Positions 28,089 through 37,278 of a DNA stretch of 64,000 nucleotides are shown piece by piece. The notes under the pieces are model-generated. The model saw nothing but the letters and a program-made list of their open reading frames with translations. It was not told the DNA's origin and made no database searches. The DNA comes from Acidobacteriaceae bacterium (GTDB lineage Bacteria > Acidobacteriota > Terriglobia > Terriglobales > Acidobacteriaceae): the NCBI GenBank assembly GCA_025462885.1, contig JAOAPN010000004.1, positions 372,001-436,000 of the forward strand, read 5' to 3'. The position numbers were made by a program, and so were the translations under genes. How positions within the stretch are numbered: the first letter of the stretch is position 1; every line of letters begins with the position of its first letter.

Positions 28089-28895
28089 TTACTCGCCCAG
28101 CATGATGCGCTTGATGTGATACGCGCGGCCAGTCGCTCCGTCGCAGGAGATCAGCGCGGCGCACATCTTCGGGTTGCCGGTGGCAGCCTCGAACTTGCCG
28201 GGCATCCCGGTGAGAAAGCGCTTCAGCACCAGCTCCTTTTCAACCCCGATCACTGAATCGTAGGGGCCGGACATGCCGACGTCGGTCTGGTAGGCGGTGC
28301 CGCCCGGCAGGATGCGCTCGTCGGCGGTCGGGATGTGGGTGTGGGTTCCGAGCAGGGCAGTGACGCGGCCGTCGAGGTACCAGCCCAGCGCGACCTTCTC
28401 GCTGGTGGCTTCGCCGTGCAGGTCGAGCAGGATCACCTTCGCGCCGGACTCGCGGGCGATCTGGCCGAGCAGCTCGTCGGCCTTGCGGAAGGGGTCGTCG
28501 CAGGAGGACATGAAGACCCGGCACTGTAGATTCATCACCGCGTATTTCGTACCGTCGGGTAGAGTTCCCTGGTAGACGCCGAAGCCGGGTGTGCCGACCG
28601 CGTAGTTCGCGGGACGGATGACGCGGCGGCCACGCTCGTGCGAACTGGCGGGAACCGTCATGTACTCGAAGATCTCTTTTTTATCCCAGATGTGGTTGCC
28701 GGTCGTGATGACGTGGGCACCCAGGTCGAAGAGCTCTTCGGCGATGGAGGGCGTGATTCCGAAGCCGCCCGCGGCGTTTTCGCCGTTGATGACCAGCAGA
28801 TCGACGGTGTTCGAGTCGAGGACGTGGGGCAGGTGTTCGCGGACGATATGGCGGCCGGCGGAGCCAAAGACGTCGCCGACAAAGAGGATATTCAC
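28089..28895 (-). CDS. ymdB: TIGR00282/YmdB-type metallophosphoesterase
   Basis: The GTG at 28895 gives 268 residues, the family length; the longer frame adds a tail without family similarity. The family motifs MNILFVGDVFGSAGRHIV at the start, NGENAAGGFG, TTGNHIWDKKE, LDLHGEATSEK and GTHTHIPTAD supply the metal-binding Asp/Asn/His residues of a two-metal phosphoesterase. The family member YmdB of Bacillus hydrolyses 2',3'-cyclic nucleotides and affects biofilm and motility. Whether it does so here is unknown, but the neighbour is an RNase T2 that makes such cyclic ends. It is divergent from the Rrf2 gene with 136 bp between. Confidence 0.92.
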   Translation of the reverse strand: MNILFVGDVFGSAGRHIVREHLPHVLDSNTVDLLVINGENAAGGFGITPSIAEELFDLGAHVITTGNHIWDKKEIFEYMTVPASSHERGRRVIRPANYAVGTPGFGVYQGTLPDGTKYAVMNLQCRVFMSSCDDPFRKADELLGQIARESGAKVILLDLHGEATSEKVALGWYLDGRVTALLGTHTHIPTADERILPGGTAYQTDVGMSGPYDSVIGVEKELVLKRFLTGMPGKFEAATGNPKMCAALISCDGATGRAYHIKRIMLGE

Positions 28896-29031
28896 TGGCT
28901 GAGGGTAGCAGATTTGGCGGTGTTTCCCCAGCTCGCAGGCGAGCGAGCGGCCAGTCCGTCGATCAGTCCGCGGGTGCTCCATCAAAAGGCCGAGTAGGAG
29001 AAAAGAGGCCCCGCTGTGGTAGTTTTTTTGC

Positions 29032-29409
29032 ATGGCACAAAGTGGGCGGTTCCAGTTGAGCGTGCGAGTGTTGACGGTTCTGGCGAGCGTGCCGGATGCG
29101 ATGCATACGTCAGCGGCGATAGCGGAAGAACTGAACGAGAGCGCGGTGATGGTGCGGCGATCGTTTCTGCTGTTGCATAAGGCTGGGTTGATCGAACAAC
29201 GCAAAGGGCCCAATGGCGGAGCGAAACTGACCGTTCCGGCGAAGCAGATCGGGCTGGGCGATGTCTTTGTCGCGACTGAGGGTGAATGGCTGACGCTGGA
29301 TGACAGCGCAGTCGCCGCGCTGATGAAGAAGGTACGCGGCGACGCGGTGGCAGCGATGAACGAGCACTCGCTGGCTGGTGTCGTGAAGCGGATGAAGAAG
29401 TCGAAGTAG
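29032..29409 (+). CDS. Rrf2 family transcriptional regulator
   Basis: 125 residues with an N-terminal winged helix (about 1-75: SVRVLTVLASV, AAIAEELNESAVMVRRSFLLLHKAGLIEQRKGPNGGAKL split here by family landmarks) and the family ending. It contains no cysteines, so it cannot bind the Fe-S cluster used by IscR or NsrR and must sense something else. Its divergent neighbour is the ymdB-type gene, which it may control. The start has no strong ribosome site, but the fold is complete. Confidence 0.82.
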   Translation: MAQSGRFQLSVRVLTVLASVPDAMHTSAAIAEELNESAVMVRRSFLLLHKAGLIEQRKGPNGGAKLTVPAKQIGLGDVFVATEGEWLTLDDSAVAALMKKVRGDAVAAMNEHSLAGVVKRMKKSK

Positions 29410-29452
29410 GCTTCAGGGCAAAGCAGGTAGTTAAGAACTACCTCAAGATTCC

Positions 29453-29508
29453 GTCATCCTGAGCGAAGGCGGAGTTTTTGCCGCCGCAGTCGAAGGTCCC
29501 CTGTATTT
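29453..29508. repeat. Dispersed GTCATCC-type intergenic repeat
   Basis: GTCATCCTGAGCGAAGGC ... TCGAAGGTCCCCTGTATTTCG occupies the gap between the Rrf2 gene and lysS. Related words occur at 37236-37264 and 46073-46104 in the opposite orientation. Confidence 0.45.
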
Positions 29509-29523
29509 CGATCGAAGCGACAC

Positions 29524-29557
29524 AAAAATGGCCGCCGGGATTGTTTCCCAGCGGCCA
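29524..29557 (-). terminator. lysS terminator
   Basis: Stem TGGCCGC (29529-29535) and GCGGCCA (29551-29557) with inner GGGA/TCCC pairing; on the minus strand it is followed by TTTTTGTG. It lies directly downstream of lysS. Confidence 0.8.
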
Positions 29558-29574
29558 CGATACATCTCTGACAA

Positions 29575-31473
29575 CTAGGATTTCGCGTCACCCTCAGCTT
29601 TTTCAGCAGCCTGCTGTGACTTCGCGTGAGGACGCATCAGCGGGAACAGGATCACGTCGCGGATCGACTTAGCGCCGGTCAGGATCATGGTCAGGCGATC
29701 GATCCCGATGCCTTCTCCGCCGGTGGGCGGAAGACCGTATCCTAGGGCGCGAACGTAGTCCTCGTCCATCTGGTGGGCCTCGTCGTCACCGCGTTCTTTT
29801 TCTTTGAGCTGATCTTCAAAGCGCGCATGCTGGTCGACGGGATCGTTTAACTCGGAGAAAGCATTGCCGACCTCGAAGCCGCCGATATAGAACTCGAAGC
29901 GCTCGACCCAGTCGGGTTCGTCCGGCTTGACCTTGGATAGGGGGGAGACGGCGAGGGGGAAGTCGTAGATGATGTGCGGTTGGATGAGGTGGGGTTCGGC
30001 GAGATACTCAAACACTTCGGATATGGCTTTTCCAATCGGATACCCCCGATTCAGTACATCCGCCGTGACAAAGAAAGCCCCGCAGAGATCTCGCAATTCA
30101 CTGACTGGCTCTGCTTTTTTCACCACATTCTCTGTGGAACTGTCAGCCTCTGTAGGCTCAGTATAGTTATCAGGCTCAACGGACTCTGTGAGGTTCTCCG
30201 ACTCAATTGGCTCATCGAGGTCAGTGGCAGCACGGACGTCATATGCCATCCTAAAATCCCCGATAGGCTCGCCTGATTCATTGATGGCACGCAACAGCAC
30301 ACTCCTTAGTGCCGTCGCGCTTTCGAAGTCAGAACTAACCGGCGCGGCGCCGAATTTTTGAGGCCAGAATTTAACTATCGCTTCGCGCATGGAGAGTTTG
30401 GTCCATTTGCTTAGGTCGATTTTGTTGCCATTGAAGTTGGTAATCGTCGTGCCGTTCACTTCTGTAGCGACGAAGGTTACAAGCTCCTGTGTCAGGTCCA
30501 TCAGATCGTGATAGTTTGCGTAGGCCTGATAGAACTCGAGCATGGTGAACTCGGGGTTGTGGCGGGTGCTGACGCCTTCGTTGCGGAAGTTGCGGTTGAT
30601 TTCGTAGACGCGGTCGAGGCCGCCGACGACTAATCGCTTTAGATAAAGCTCCGGCGCGATGCGAAGCGACAACGGGATGTCCAAAGCGTTGTGGTGGGTT
30701 TTGAATGGGCGAGCGGCGGCGCCACCGGCGATGGTGTGGAGCATCGGCGTTTCGACTTCGAGGTAGCCGCGGCTGTCGAAGAAGGTGCGCAGGGCGCGGA
30801 GAATGGCGGCGCGTTTGACGAAGACTTCGCGGACGTTGATGGGGGCTTCTTCTGGCTCTGGTGAGAGTGGTGCCGCTTCACCCACGTCCCCAACGGCGGG
30901 ACGTGGGGCACCCGGTTCGAGGGTAGTTTTGGGTGCGTGGCCGGTGTTCATGAAGAGGTCGACGTAGCGCTGGCGGTAGCGGAGTTCGGTGTCTTCGAGG
31001 CCGTGGTACTTGTCGGGCAGGGCGAGCATCGCCTTGGTGAGGAAGGTGAGCTCCGTGACGTGGACGGTCAGCTCGTTGGTACGGGTGCGGAAGAGGTAGC
31101 CGCGGACGCCGATGTGGTCGCCCAGATCGAGCAGCTTGTAGAGCGCGAAGGTGGTCTCGCCGACGTCGTCTTTGCGGACGTAGATCTGCATGCGCTGGCC
31201 GCCCTGCTGCAACTGTGCGAAGCCGGCTTTGCCCTGGACGCGGATCGCCATGATGCGGCCGGCGACAGAGACTTCGATCTTTTTGCCGGCGGCGATGTCC
31301 ACGTCGAAGGTCTCGGCCTGGATCGAATCGTAGGCGGCGCGGAGTTCGGGGACGGTGTGGGTTGCGGCGTAGCTGTTGGGGTAGGTCTGCTGGCCGAGCG
31401 CGGCGATGTCTTTCAGCTTCTGCTGGCGAAGCTCGTAGAGGTTTCTTTCAAACTCTGATTCAAACTCGAACAC
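29575..31473 (-). CDS. lysS: Lysyl-tRNA synthetase, class II
   Basis: 632 residues from a GTG start with AAAGGA upstream; typical class II LysRS is about 500. The N-terminal OB-fold anticodon domain (about 60-150) is followed by class II motif 1 (YLEVETPML, about 237-245), motif 2 ([19 protein letters not shown], about 292-310) and motif 3 ([13 protein letters not shown] near 600). Extra length comes from two insertions: a Pro-rich stretch at about 178-212 that contains a DNA palindrome, and a Glu/Ser/Thr-rich stretch at about 417-457. Both lie between family blocks and should be surface loops. The enzyme charges tRNA-Lys with ATP. It is divergent from the ATP synthase genes. Confidence 0.96.
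   Translation of the reverse strand: MFEFESEFERNLYELRQQKLKDIAALGQQTYPNSYAATHTVPELRAAYDSIQAETFDVDIAAGKKIEVSVAGRIMAIRVQGKAGFAQLQQGGQRMQIYVRKDDVGETTFALYKLLDLGDHIGVRGYLFRTRTNELTVHVTELTFLTKAMLALPDKYHGLEDTELRYRQRYVDLFMNTGHAPKTTLEPGAPRPAVGDVGEAAPLSPEPEEAPINVREVFVKRAAILRALRTFFDSRGYLEVETPMLHTIAGGAAARPFKTHHNALDIPLSLRIAPELYLKRLVVGGLDRVYEINRNFRNEGVSTRHNPEFTMLEFYQAYANYHDLMDLTQELVTFVATEVNGTTITNFNGNKIDLSKWTKLSMREAIVKFWPQKFGAAPVSSDFESATALRSVLLRAINESGEPIGDFRMAYDVRAATDLDEPIESENLTESVEPDNYTEPTEADSSTENVVKKAEPVSELRDLCGAFFVTADVLNRGYPIGKAISEVFEYLAEPHLIQPHIIYDFPLAVSPLSKVKPDEPDWVERFEFYIGGFEVGNAFSELNDPVDQHARFEDQLKEKERGDDEAHQMDEDYVRALGYGLPPTGGEGIGIDRLTMILTGAKSIRDVILFPLMRPHAKSQQAAEKAEGDAKS
30881..30907. repeat. Palindrome inside lysS
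   Basis: CCCACGTCCC-caacggc-GGGACGTGGG, a perfect 10-bp dyad, followed by GGCACCC. It lies in frame in lysS and encodes about residues 189-198 ([10 protein letters not shown]). It looks like a REP-type element captured within the gene. Confidence 0.6.
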
Positions 31474-31555
31474 TGTATTTCCTTTAGGCTGTTTTTCCTG
31501 TAGATAGGGCTGACGATTCAGTATAGCGGGGCGTTCGTGATGTAATGGTGCTGCT

Positions 31556-31801
31556 ATGGCGGATGAGAAAAAGCAGGGCGGAATGGGCGGCGGGCTGGGC
31601 GATCTGGTGAAGGCTGAGTCGATGATTCAGCTTGCGATTGCGCTTCCGGCAGGATGCCTGATCGGATGGCTGCTGGGGCATTGGGCCGACCAGCACTTTC
31701 ACCAGAAATGGATTGGAATTGCCGGGATCGTGCTGGGTGCTGTGGGCGGATTTATCCAGATCTTTACGACCGCGTCGCGGTTTTTGAAGCGGGGCGAATA
31801 A
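31556..31801 (+). CDS. AtpZ/AtpI-type small membrane protein
   Basis: 81 residues: a Gly/Lys-rich start, then two hydrophobic helices (about 22-41: [19 protein letters not shown]; about 51-72: [19 protein letters not shown]) and a short charged end. This is the pattern of the small F0F1 assembly protein AtpZ, which with AtpI supports F0 assembly or ion transport. Its TAA overlaps the ATG of the next gene by one base (TAATG), so translation is coupled. It heads the atpZ-atpI-atpB-atpE cluster. Confidence 0.8.
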   Translation: MADEKKQGGMGGGLGDLVKAESMIQLAIALPAGCLIGWLLGHWADQHFHQKWIGIAGIVLGAVGGFIQIFTTASRFLKRGE

Positions 31802-32211
31802 TGCAGGTTTTAACGAACTTCAGCGATGCGGACTTCCGCAGGACGATGCTCAGCGCGCTGCGGCTGCTGGCCATCCTGGCGGTGATTCTGGCTGCGCTGG
31901 TGGGCCTGAAGCTGGGCTGGCAGAGCGCCGTTTTGCTGCTGATCGGGGCCGTAATATCGGGTTCCGGGCTGTACGAGTGGCTGCGGTTGATGACGGCGGT
32001 GATGGCGCGGATGGACGGCGGAGCGACGGCCAAGCCGATGGCGATGGTTCTGGTCAACTTCTTCCTGCGCCTGGGGCTGACTGTAGTGGTTCTCTATGTT
32101 AGCCTTAAGCTACTGAATGGTTCGGTCTTTGCGCTTGCAGGAGGCCTTGTGCTGGGAGTGTTTGCGCTCTCGGTGGAAGCGCTTCGGCTGATGAAAGCGT
32201 GGACGGTTTAG
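31801..32211 (+). CDS. atpI: ATP synthase subunit I-like membrane protein
   Basis: 136 residues, start at the ATG overlapping the preceding stop. Four hydrophobic segments (about 18-37, 42-60, 82-103, 107-127) match the AtpI layout. AtpI is an assembly factor for the c-ring rather than a part of the finished enzyme. The segments FRRTMLSALRLLAILAVI and PMAMVLVNFFLRLG are typical. The gene is within the F0 cluster between atpZ and atpB. Confidence 0.78.
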   Translation: MQVLTNFSDADFRRTMLSALRLLAILAVILAALVGLKLGWQSAVLLLIGAVISGSGLYEWLRLMTAVMARMDGGATAKPMAMVLVNFFLRLGLTVVVLYVSLKLLNGSVFALAGGLVLGVFALSVEALRLMKAWTV

Positions 32212-32263
32212 CCCGGGTCGGACAACTCAAAAGCAAGAACGAAAGCTTCCTTTTACTTTTTAT

Positions 32264-32995
32264 ATGACAACTCAGCTTCTCTTCACCCGAGTTTTGAATC
32301 AGCACTTTGCCGCGCCCGTAACGGGCCTGCTGCAGACGCTGCATGTGCATCCTGCGAACCCCCAGGCGCCGATTACGAATGCGTTTTCGATGGAATTGCT
32401 GGTGTTTCTGCTGTTGGTGGGGTACTTCGCGATCGTTCGGGCGACCCTGAACGTCGAGAAGCCCGGCGCCGCGCAGCACCTGGCGGAGATGACCCACGGC
32501 TTTGTGTCGGAGCAGACTGAATCGATTATCGGCCATGGCTACGAGCGTTTTTCGAGCTACCTGACGGCACTGCTGCTGTTCATCCTGGTCAGCAACCTGC
32601 TCGGCCTGGTTCCGGGCTTCGAGTCGCCGACGGCGGATGTCGTAGTGCCGCTTGGCTTCGCGCTGGTGACGTTTCTGTACTACCACTACCACGGTGTTCG
32701 CTCGAACGGCGTCAGCTACTACAAGCAGTTCGTTGGGCCGGTGTGGTGGCTCTCGTGGCTGCTGCTGCCGATCGAGATCATCTCGCACTTTGCGCGTGTG
32801 CTCTCGCTTACCGTCCGTCTTTACGCGAACATGTTTGCCGGTGACCTTGTGACGCTGGCGTTCTTCTCGCTGGTGCCGATCGGTATCCCGTTGATCTTCC
32901 TTGGCCTTCACCTCGGCGTGGCCGTGGTGCAGGCGTATGTGTTCTTCCTGCTGGCGGCGATCTACCTTTCGCTGGCGGTTGCGCACGATCATTAA
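32264..32995 (+). CDS. atpB: ATP synthase F0 subunit a
   Basis: 243 residues, the family length. Five to six transmembrane helices; the diagnostic segment LSLTVRLYANMFAGDL contains the essential arginine facing the c-ring, and LGVAVVQAYVFFLLAAIYLSLAV forms the last helix. NLLGLVPGFESPT is another family landmark. It provides the proton half-channels. It is preceded by atpI and followed after 129 bp by atpE. The F1 genes and subunits b and delta are not in the window. Confidence 0.96.
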   Translation: MTTQLLFTRVLNQHFAAPVTGLLQTLHVHPANPQAPITNAFSMELLVFLLLVGYFAIVRATLNVEKPGAAQHLAEMTHGFVSEQTESIIGHGYERFSSYLTALLLFILVSNLLGLVPGFESPTADVVVPLGFALVTFLYYHYHGVRSNGVSYYKQFVGPVWWLSWLLLPIEIISHFARVLSLTVRLYANMFAGDLVTLAFFSLVPIGIPLIFLGLHLGVAVVQAYVFFLLAAIYLSLAVAHDH

Positions 32996-33124
32996 AGTTC
33001 AGGTTTTGCCGCTTAGGGGCTCCCTCTTCGCGGTATGCAGCAACGCCGTACAGCGTGAGGGGGCCAGCACGGTGAGCCTCAACCACCCACTGGCGGCGTA
33101 ATCGATGGGAGCAGGAGTACTACT

Positions 33125-33439
33125 ATGAAGCAGCTACAGTATTTGTTTATGACGTTGGCCGTGATGTTGCTTGCAACGCCGGCTTTTGCGCAGAGTGCGA
33201 ACCACGATATCGCCAACCAGTGGCTCCCCATCGGCGCCGGTCTGGGCATGGCCCTTGCGGCTGGCCTTTGCGGTCTCGGTCAGGGTAAGGCGACGGCTTC
33301 GGCTACCGAAGCGCTCGCACGTAACCCGGGTGCTCGCCCTGGAATCTTCATCTTCCTGATTCTCGGTCTCGCGTTCATCGAGTCCCTCGCACTGTTCACT
33401 TTCGTCATCATCTTCCTCAAGGTCGTTCCGATCCAGTAG
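33125..33439 (+). CDS. atpE: ATP synthase F0 subunit c
   Basis: 104 residues. Residues 1-22 (MKQLQYLFMTLAVMLLATPA then FAQ) look like a cleavable signal, a feature of some subunit c genes. The mature part is the usual two-helix hairpin with the polar loop ARNPGARP and the ion-carrying glutamate in LAFIESLALF (helix 2). A Gln (GLGQGKA) in helix 1 and Ser after the Glu are seen; these occur in both proton- and sodium-type rings, so the coupling ion is not decided. A strong terminator follows. Confidence 0.95.
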   Translation: MKQLQYLFMTLAVMLLATPAFAQSANHDIANQWLPIGAGLGMALAAGLCGLGQGKATASATEALARNPGARPGIFIFLILGLAFIESLALFTFVIIFLKVVPIQ

Positions 33440-33459
33440 TTTCGGCTTGAAATGAGAAG

Positions 33460-33485
33460 GGCCTCCGCGGTGCGGAGGCCTTTTT
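33460..33485 (+). terminator. atpE terminator
   Basis: 9-bp stem GGCCTCCGC (33460-33468) and GCGGAGGCC (33472-33480), loop GGT, then TTTTT. Confidence 0.9.
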
Positions 33486-33615
33486 GTTGGTATCCCCCAC
33501 CCTCCCCCATTACCCGCGTGAAAGTCGTTTCATTTCAGTAGTATACGAGTGATGCTCCTCTGCAAAATAGTTTAAACAAAGGGGTTACGGCTAAAATCCT
33601 CTGCCAGAAGGACTT

Positions 33616-33642
33616 AGGCCCGGCTTTGGAGGCCGGGCCTTT
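33616..33642 (+). terminator. Second hairpin downstream of atpE
   Basis: Perfect 9-bp stem AGGCCCGGC (33616-33624) and GCCGGGCCT (33632-33640) with a 7-base loop, followed by TTACTG. It lies 130 bp after the first terminator and may end a short transcript or serve as a fail-safe terminator. Confidence 0.6.
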
Positions 33643-33644
33643 AC

Positions 33645-34078
33645 TGTCTGGAGTTTTGATCGCTGTTTCTATTGTATGGAGTGGCTCATAACTAAAATGC
33701 CACTTTTTGTGATTTTTTATGTGTTGGTGGGGGGTGAGTTGCGAGTGTTTTGGGGGTTTGGGGGGCTTGACAGGTTTTCTGGTGGGCCAGGAAATCGTGA
33801 ACCTTCAGTCCGCCTGTTTTAACCCGTTGCTGATTGCAAATGAGGAGGGTGGGTTGAGATTCCGTAGCGGCGTGAGTCTTAGGTTGTGGAGGAATTGTGT
33901 CGGGCTTTCAGCCCTCAATTTCTGTGGCGTAGCTGACCCAGGCCTTCGGCCTGGGCTGGTATGTATGCGGCGGACCGTTGGCCCTGAGTGCTGTAGAACT
34001 CGATTAGATACAGAACATCCGGCTGGGAAGATCGGGCGGATGTCCTGAGTTTATGGAGCGAGGTTTGGACTCAGGGGG
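33645..34078. other. Gene-free convergent region with REP-like hairpins
   Basis: About 430 bp between atpE (plus) and nuoN (minus). No supported gene: one 109-codon frame has no ribosome site or recognisable content. Two hairpins are visible, GGGCT-ttc-AGCCC at about 33902 and CCCAGGCC-ttc-GGCCTGGG at 33937-33955, and a weaker ACATCCG/CGGATGT pair (34015-34043). A G-rich stretch lies at 33720-33780. Confidence 0.5.
33898..33960. repeat. Two-hairpin REP-like element
   Basis: Adjacent palindromes GGGCTTTCAGCCC and an 8-bp stem of CCCAGGCC/GGCCTGGG with a 3-base loop, ending GGCTGGTATGT. The arrangement and position at the meeting point of convergent genes resemble repetitive extragenic palindromes. 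Confidence 0.45.
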
Positions 34079-35608
34079 TTATCGGCGTTCCATGGGGACG
34101 GGCATTTGCTGGCAGTTGTTGGGGGTGGCGGCGCACTGTTCGCGGGCATTCTCGATCATGGTACTGGTTCCGGCGTACTGGGCGAGCCAGAGGGTGTTGC
34201 CGGGCATGATTCCGAGGACCAGGGTGGCGACGGTCGCGAGGGTCAGGCCGACGATGGCGGGGACGCTGACCGGGGTGGCTGGGGCTACTTCTGAGGCTTC
34301 GGCGGTTGGCTTGGCGTAGATGGTGGCCAGCAGGCGGAGGTAGTAGAAGCAGGCTACGCCAGAGTTGATGAGGCCGATGACGGCGAGCCAGATGTGGCCG
34401 GAGCCGATGGCGGCGGAGAAGACGTAGAACTTGCCGAAGAAGCCGCCGGTGAAGGGGATTCCGATGAGCGAGAGCAGGAAGAAGGCGAAGACTCCAGAGA
34501 GGACCGGGCGGCGGGTGGCGAGGCCACGGTAGTCGTCCAGGGTGCGGGCGGTCTCGTTGAAGCCGCCGACCTGGGTGATGACGGCGAAGGCTCCGACGTT
34601 CATGGCGGCGTAGGCGGCGGTATAGAAGGCTGCTGCGGATATCCCTTCGACCGGGAAGGCGGTGAAGGCGACCAGCAGGTATCCGGCGTGGGCGATCGAG
34701 GAGTAGGCGAGCATGCGCTTGACGTCGCGCTGCAGGAGCGCTCCGAGGTTGCCGATGGTCATCGATAGCGCGGCGAGGATCCAGATCATGATGGCCCAGC
34801 GGTGCTGCATGCTGGGGAAGCCGGAGAAGGCGATACGGAGCAGGACGGCGAAGGCCGCGGCCTTGGGGGCGGTGGACATAAGACCTACGACCGGGGCAGG
34901 AGCGCCCTGGTAGACGTCGGGGGTCCAGACGTGGAAGGGAGCGGCGGAGACCTTGAAGCCGAGGCCGATGATCATCATGGCGAGGGCCAGGATGGCGAGG
35001 GTGGGGGTCTTGGTGGTGCCGAGGCCGACGGCGATGGCGGCGAGGCTGGTGGAACCGGTCGCTCCGAAGGCCAGGGCGATGCCGTAGAGGAAGAAGGCGG
35101 TGGCGAAGGAGCCCAGCAGGAAGTACTTGATGGAAGACTCGGACGCGACGGCCTGGCCCTTGCGGAAACCGGCCATGATGTAGGTGGAGATGGAGGAGAT
35201 CTCGAGGCCGATGAAGACCATCAGTAGCTCGGTCGAGCAGGTCATGAGCATCATGCCGACAGCCCCGAAGAGGACCAGCGCGTAGTACTCGCCGGCGTGG
35301 GTGGCGTTGCCTTCGAAGTACTCGAGCGAGCCGAGCAGGGTGACGAGCACTACGGCGGCGATGAGGAGGTGGAAGAAGATGGAGAAGGCGTCGGTCTGGA
35401 TGGAACCGGAAAAGGCGTGGACGGTGCCGAAGCCGAGCTGGAACCAGCTGGCTCCGGCGGCGAGCAGGGTGCCGAGGATGGCGATCCAGCCGAGGGGCTT
35501 GCGGGAGCTGCCGGGCTTGAGACAGGGCTCGGCGAGCATGATGAAGACGCCGGCGAGGGTGAGGATGTACTCGGGGAGGAGCGCGAGGACGTTAGGGGCG
35601 AGATTCAT
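34079..35608 (-). CDS. nuoN: NADH-quinone oxidoreductase subunit N
   Basis: 509 residues, about 14 transmembrane helices. One of three antiporter-like proton-pumping subunits of complex I. Landmarks: [20 protein letters not shown], the [18 protein letters not shown] segment with the key glutamate, [19 protein letters not shown] with the lysine, VHVW-type [13 protein letters not shown], and [16 protein letters not shown]. Its ATG overlaps the stop of nuoM by one base (TAATG). It is the last gene of the nuo operon. Confidence 0.95.
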   Translation of the reverse strand: MNLAPNVLALLPEYILTLAGVFIMLAEPCLKPGSSRKPLGWIAILGTLLAAGASWFQLGFGTVHAFSGSIQTDAFSIFFHLLIAAVVLVTLLGSLEYFEGNATHAGEYYALVLFGAVGMMLMTCSTELLMVFIGLEISSISTYIMAGFRKGQAVASESSIKYFLLGSFATAFFLYGIALAFGATGSTSLAAIAVGLGTTKTPTLAILALAMMIIGLGFKVSAAPFHVWTPDVYQGAPAPVVGLMSTAPKAAAFAVLLRIAFSGFPSMQHRWAIMIWILAALSMTIGNLGALLQRDVKRMLAYSSIAHAGYLLVAFTAFPVEGISAAAFYTAAYAAMNVGAFAVITQVGGFNETARTLDDYRGLATRRPVLSGVFAFFLLSLIGIPFTGGFFGKFYVFSAAIGSGHIWLAVIGLINSGVACFYYLRLLATIYAKPTAEASEVAPATPVSVPAIVGLTLATVATLVLGIMPGNTLWLAQYAGTSTMIENAREQCAATPNNCQQMPVPMERR

Positions 35609-37188
35609 TAGCGCTGGCCTCCTTCCTGAAACTGTTGCTGGGGGAAGTTGGAACCGGGCACGGAGTAGACGGCTTTTGGAGTTTGCGATGCATCGGGTGT
35701 TTCGTCAGCGAGTACGACGCCGGCAGGGTCGATCGCCTGCATCCAGTACGGGGATGCGACGCCCATGGCGAGCATGACGAGGATGAGAGGCCAGAGGGCG
35801 AGGTGTTCGCGGGCGTCGAGGTCCCATCCGGTGACGGATTTGGACTTGAGGCCGAGGCTGCCGTAGAAGACGCGCTGAATCATCAGGAGCATGTAGGCCG
35901 CGGTGAGGATGACGCCGGAGGTGGCGAGGGCGGTCCAGAAGGCGTGATGCAGGACGTTGGCCTGCATCACGCCGGAGAAGACCAGGAACTCGCCGACGAA
36001 GCCGTTGAGGATGGGCAGGCCGATGACCGAGAGGGTAGTGATGACGAAGAGGGTGACCATCCAGGGGAACTTGCCGGCCAGGCCGCCGAACTCGCGGACG
36101 TCGTAGGTGCCGTAGCGCTCGTAGAGCAGGCCGAGGAGCATGAAGAGGGCCGCTCCGCCGATGCCTTCGTTGAGGGTCTGGTAGATGCCGCCGTCGATGC
36201 CGGCGATGGTGAAGGTGAAGAGGCCGAGGACGGCGACGCTGACGTGACCGAGGGTTCCGTAGGCGGCGAGCTTCTTGAGGTCCTTCTGGACGAGGGCCAG
36301 CAGCGCGCCGTAGACGATGCCGATGGCCGCGAGGGCGATGAGCAGCGGAGCGATGTGGCGGGACTGGTCGGGGAAGATGCCGAAGGAGAAGCGCAGGATG
36401 GAGTAGAGGCCGAGTTTTCCGGCGAGCACCATGACGGCGGCGGTGGGGGCTTCGGAGACTGCGTCCGAGAGCCAGCCGTGCAGCGGGAAGACGGGAACCT
36501 TGACGGCGAAGGCTCCGAGGAAGGCGAGTGAGCAGAGCCAGAGGCCGGCGTTGTTGGTAGAGATGCCGTGACGGGTGGCCAGCGCGATGAGCTGCGGAAT
36601 GTCGAAGGTGCCGGTGTTGACATAGAGCCAGAGGACGGCGACCAACATGACGGCCGAGGGGATGAAGGCGTAGAGGAAGTACTTGATGGCGGCGCGGCGA
36701 CGGTTGTCGGTGCGGCCGAAGACCCCGATGAGGAGCGTCATCGGGACGAGGGTGAGCTCCCAGAAGGCGTAGTAGAGGAAGAGGTCCAGCGAGACGAAGA
36801 CGCCGAGCATGGCGACCTGCTGGAGGAGGAAGAAGATGTAGAAGAGCTTCTTGCGCTCGGAGATGGTGTTCCAGGAGATGAGAACGCCGAGCGGAGCGAG
36901 CAGGCCGGTGAGGACGATGAGCCACATGGAGAGGCCGTCGACGCCGAGGTGGTAGCGGATGGCGGGCGAGTCGATCCAGCCGATGTTCTGCTCGAACTGA
37001 TAGGTGCCGGCGGCCGCGTTGTAGGAGAAGTGCGCGGGGAGGTGTAGCGTCATCAGGAAGGTGAGCAGGGTGATGGCCAGCGCCGCCCACTGCAGGGTCT
37101 TCCCCTTATCCGGCAGGAAGGCGAGAAGGACCGCGCCGACGAGCGGGGTAAAGGTGAGGAGGGTCAGGATGGAGTGGTCTAGATTCAT
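35608..37188 (-). CDS. nuoM: NADH-quinone oxidoreductase subunit M
   Basis: 526 residues, about 14 transmembrane helices; second antiporter-like pumping subunit. Landmarks: [31 protein letters not shown] [12 protein letters not shown] (essential Glu), [12 protein letters not shown] (Lys), [19 protein letters not shown] and [18 protein letters not shown]-terminal extension after the last helix is about 40 residues, proline- and glutamine-rich. Spacing to nuoL is 90 bp and holds a GTCATCC-type repeat. Confidence 0.96.
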   Translation of the reverse strand: MNLDHSILTLLTFTPLVGAVLLAFLPDKGKTLQWAALAITLLTFLMTLHLPAHFSYNAAAGTYQFEQNIGWIDSPAIRYHLGVDGLSMWLIVLTGLLAPLGVLISWNTISERKKLFYIFFLLQQVAMLGVFVSLDLFLYYAFWELTLVPMTLLIGVFGRTDNRRRAAIKYFLYAFIPSAVMLVAVLWLYVNTGTFDIPQLIALATRHGISTNNAGLWLCSLAFLGAFAVKVPVFPLHGWLSDAVSEAPTAAVMVLAGKLGLYSILRFSFGIFPDQSRHIAPLLIALAAIGIVYGALLALVQKDLKKLAAYGTLGHVSVAVLGLFTFTIAGIDGGIYQTLNEGIGGAALFMLLGLLYERYGTYDVREFGGLAGKFPWMVTLFVITTLSVIGLPILNGFVGEFLVFSGVMQANVLHHAFWTALATSGVILTAAYMLLMIQRVFYGSLGLKSKSVTGWDLDAREHLALWPLILVMLAMGVASPYWMQAIDPAGVVLADETPDASQTPKAVYSVPGSNFPQQQFQEGGQR

Positions 37189-37235
37189 GGGTTGCTATCG
37201 ATTCCTGTTGGTACCGGTTGGTGCAAAGAGCAAGT

Positions 37236-37264
37236 GCAGAAGCGGATCCCTGCGGGATGACAAA
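37236..37264. repeat. Dispersed GTCATCC-type repeat
   Basis: GCAGAAGCGGATCCCTGCGGGATGACAAA in the nuoL-nuoM gap, read on the opposite strand as TTTGTCATCCCGCAGGGATCC. It shares the GTCATCC...GGATC words with 29453 and 46073. Confidence 0.4.
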
Positions 37265-37278
37265 CCAAAAGGCGAAAC

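Noticed and set aside
33125..33439. Sodium-coupled ATP synthase
   Set aside because: The helix-1 Gln and Glu-Ser pair are present, but the further Thr/Tyr of the sodium-binding signature are not, so the ion cannot be called.
33719..34048. 109-codon frame between atpE and nuoN
   Set aside because: Starts in a T/G-rich stretch without ribosome site and contains palindromic repeat DNA.
35705..37090. 461-codon open frame inside nuoM
   Set aside because: Arg/Pro/His-rich translation typical of a shifted frame in high-GC DNA; nuoM is clearly the real gene.
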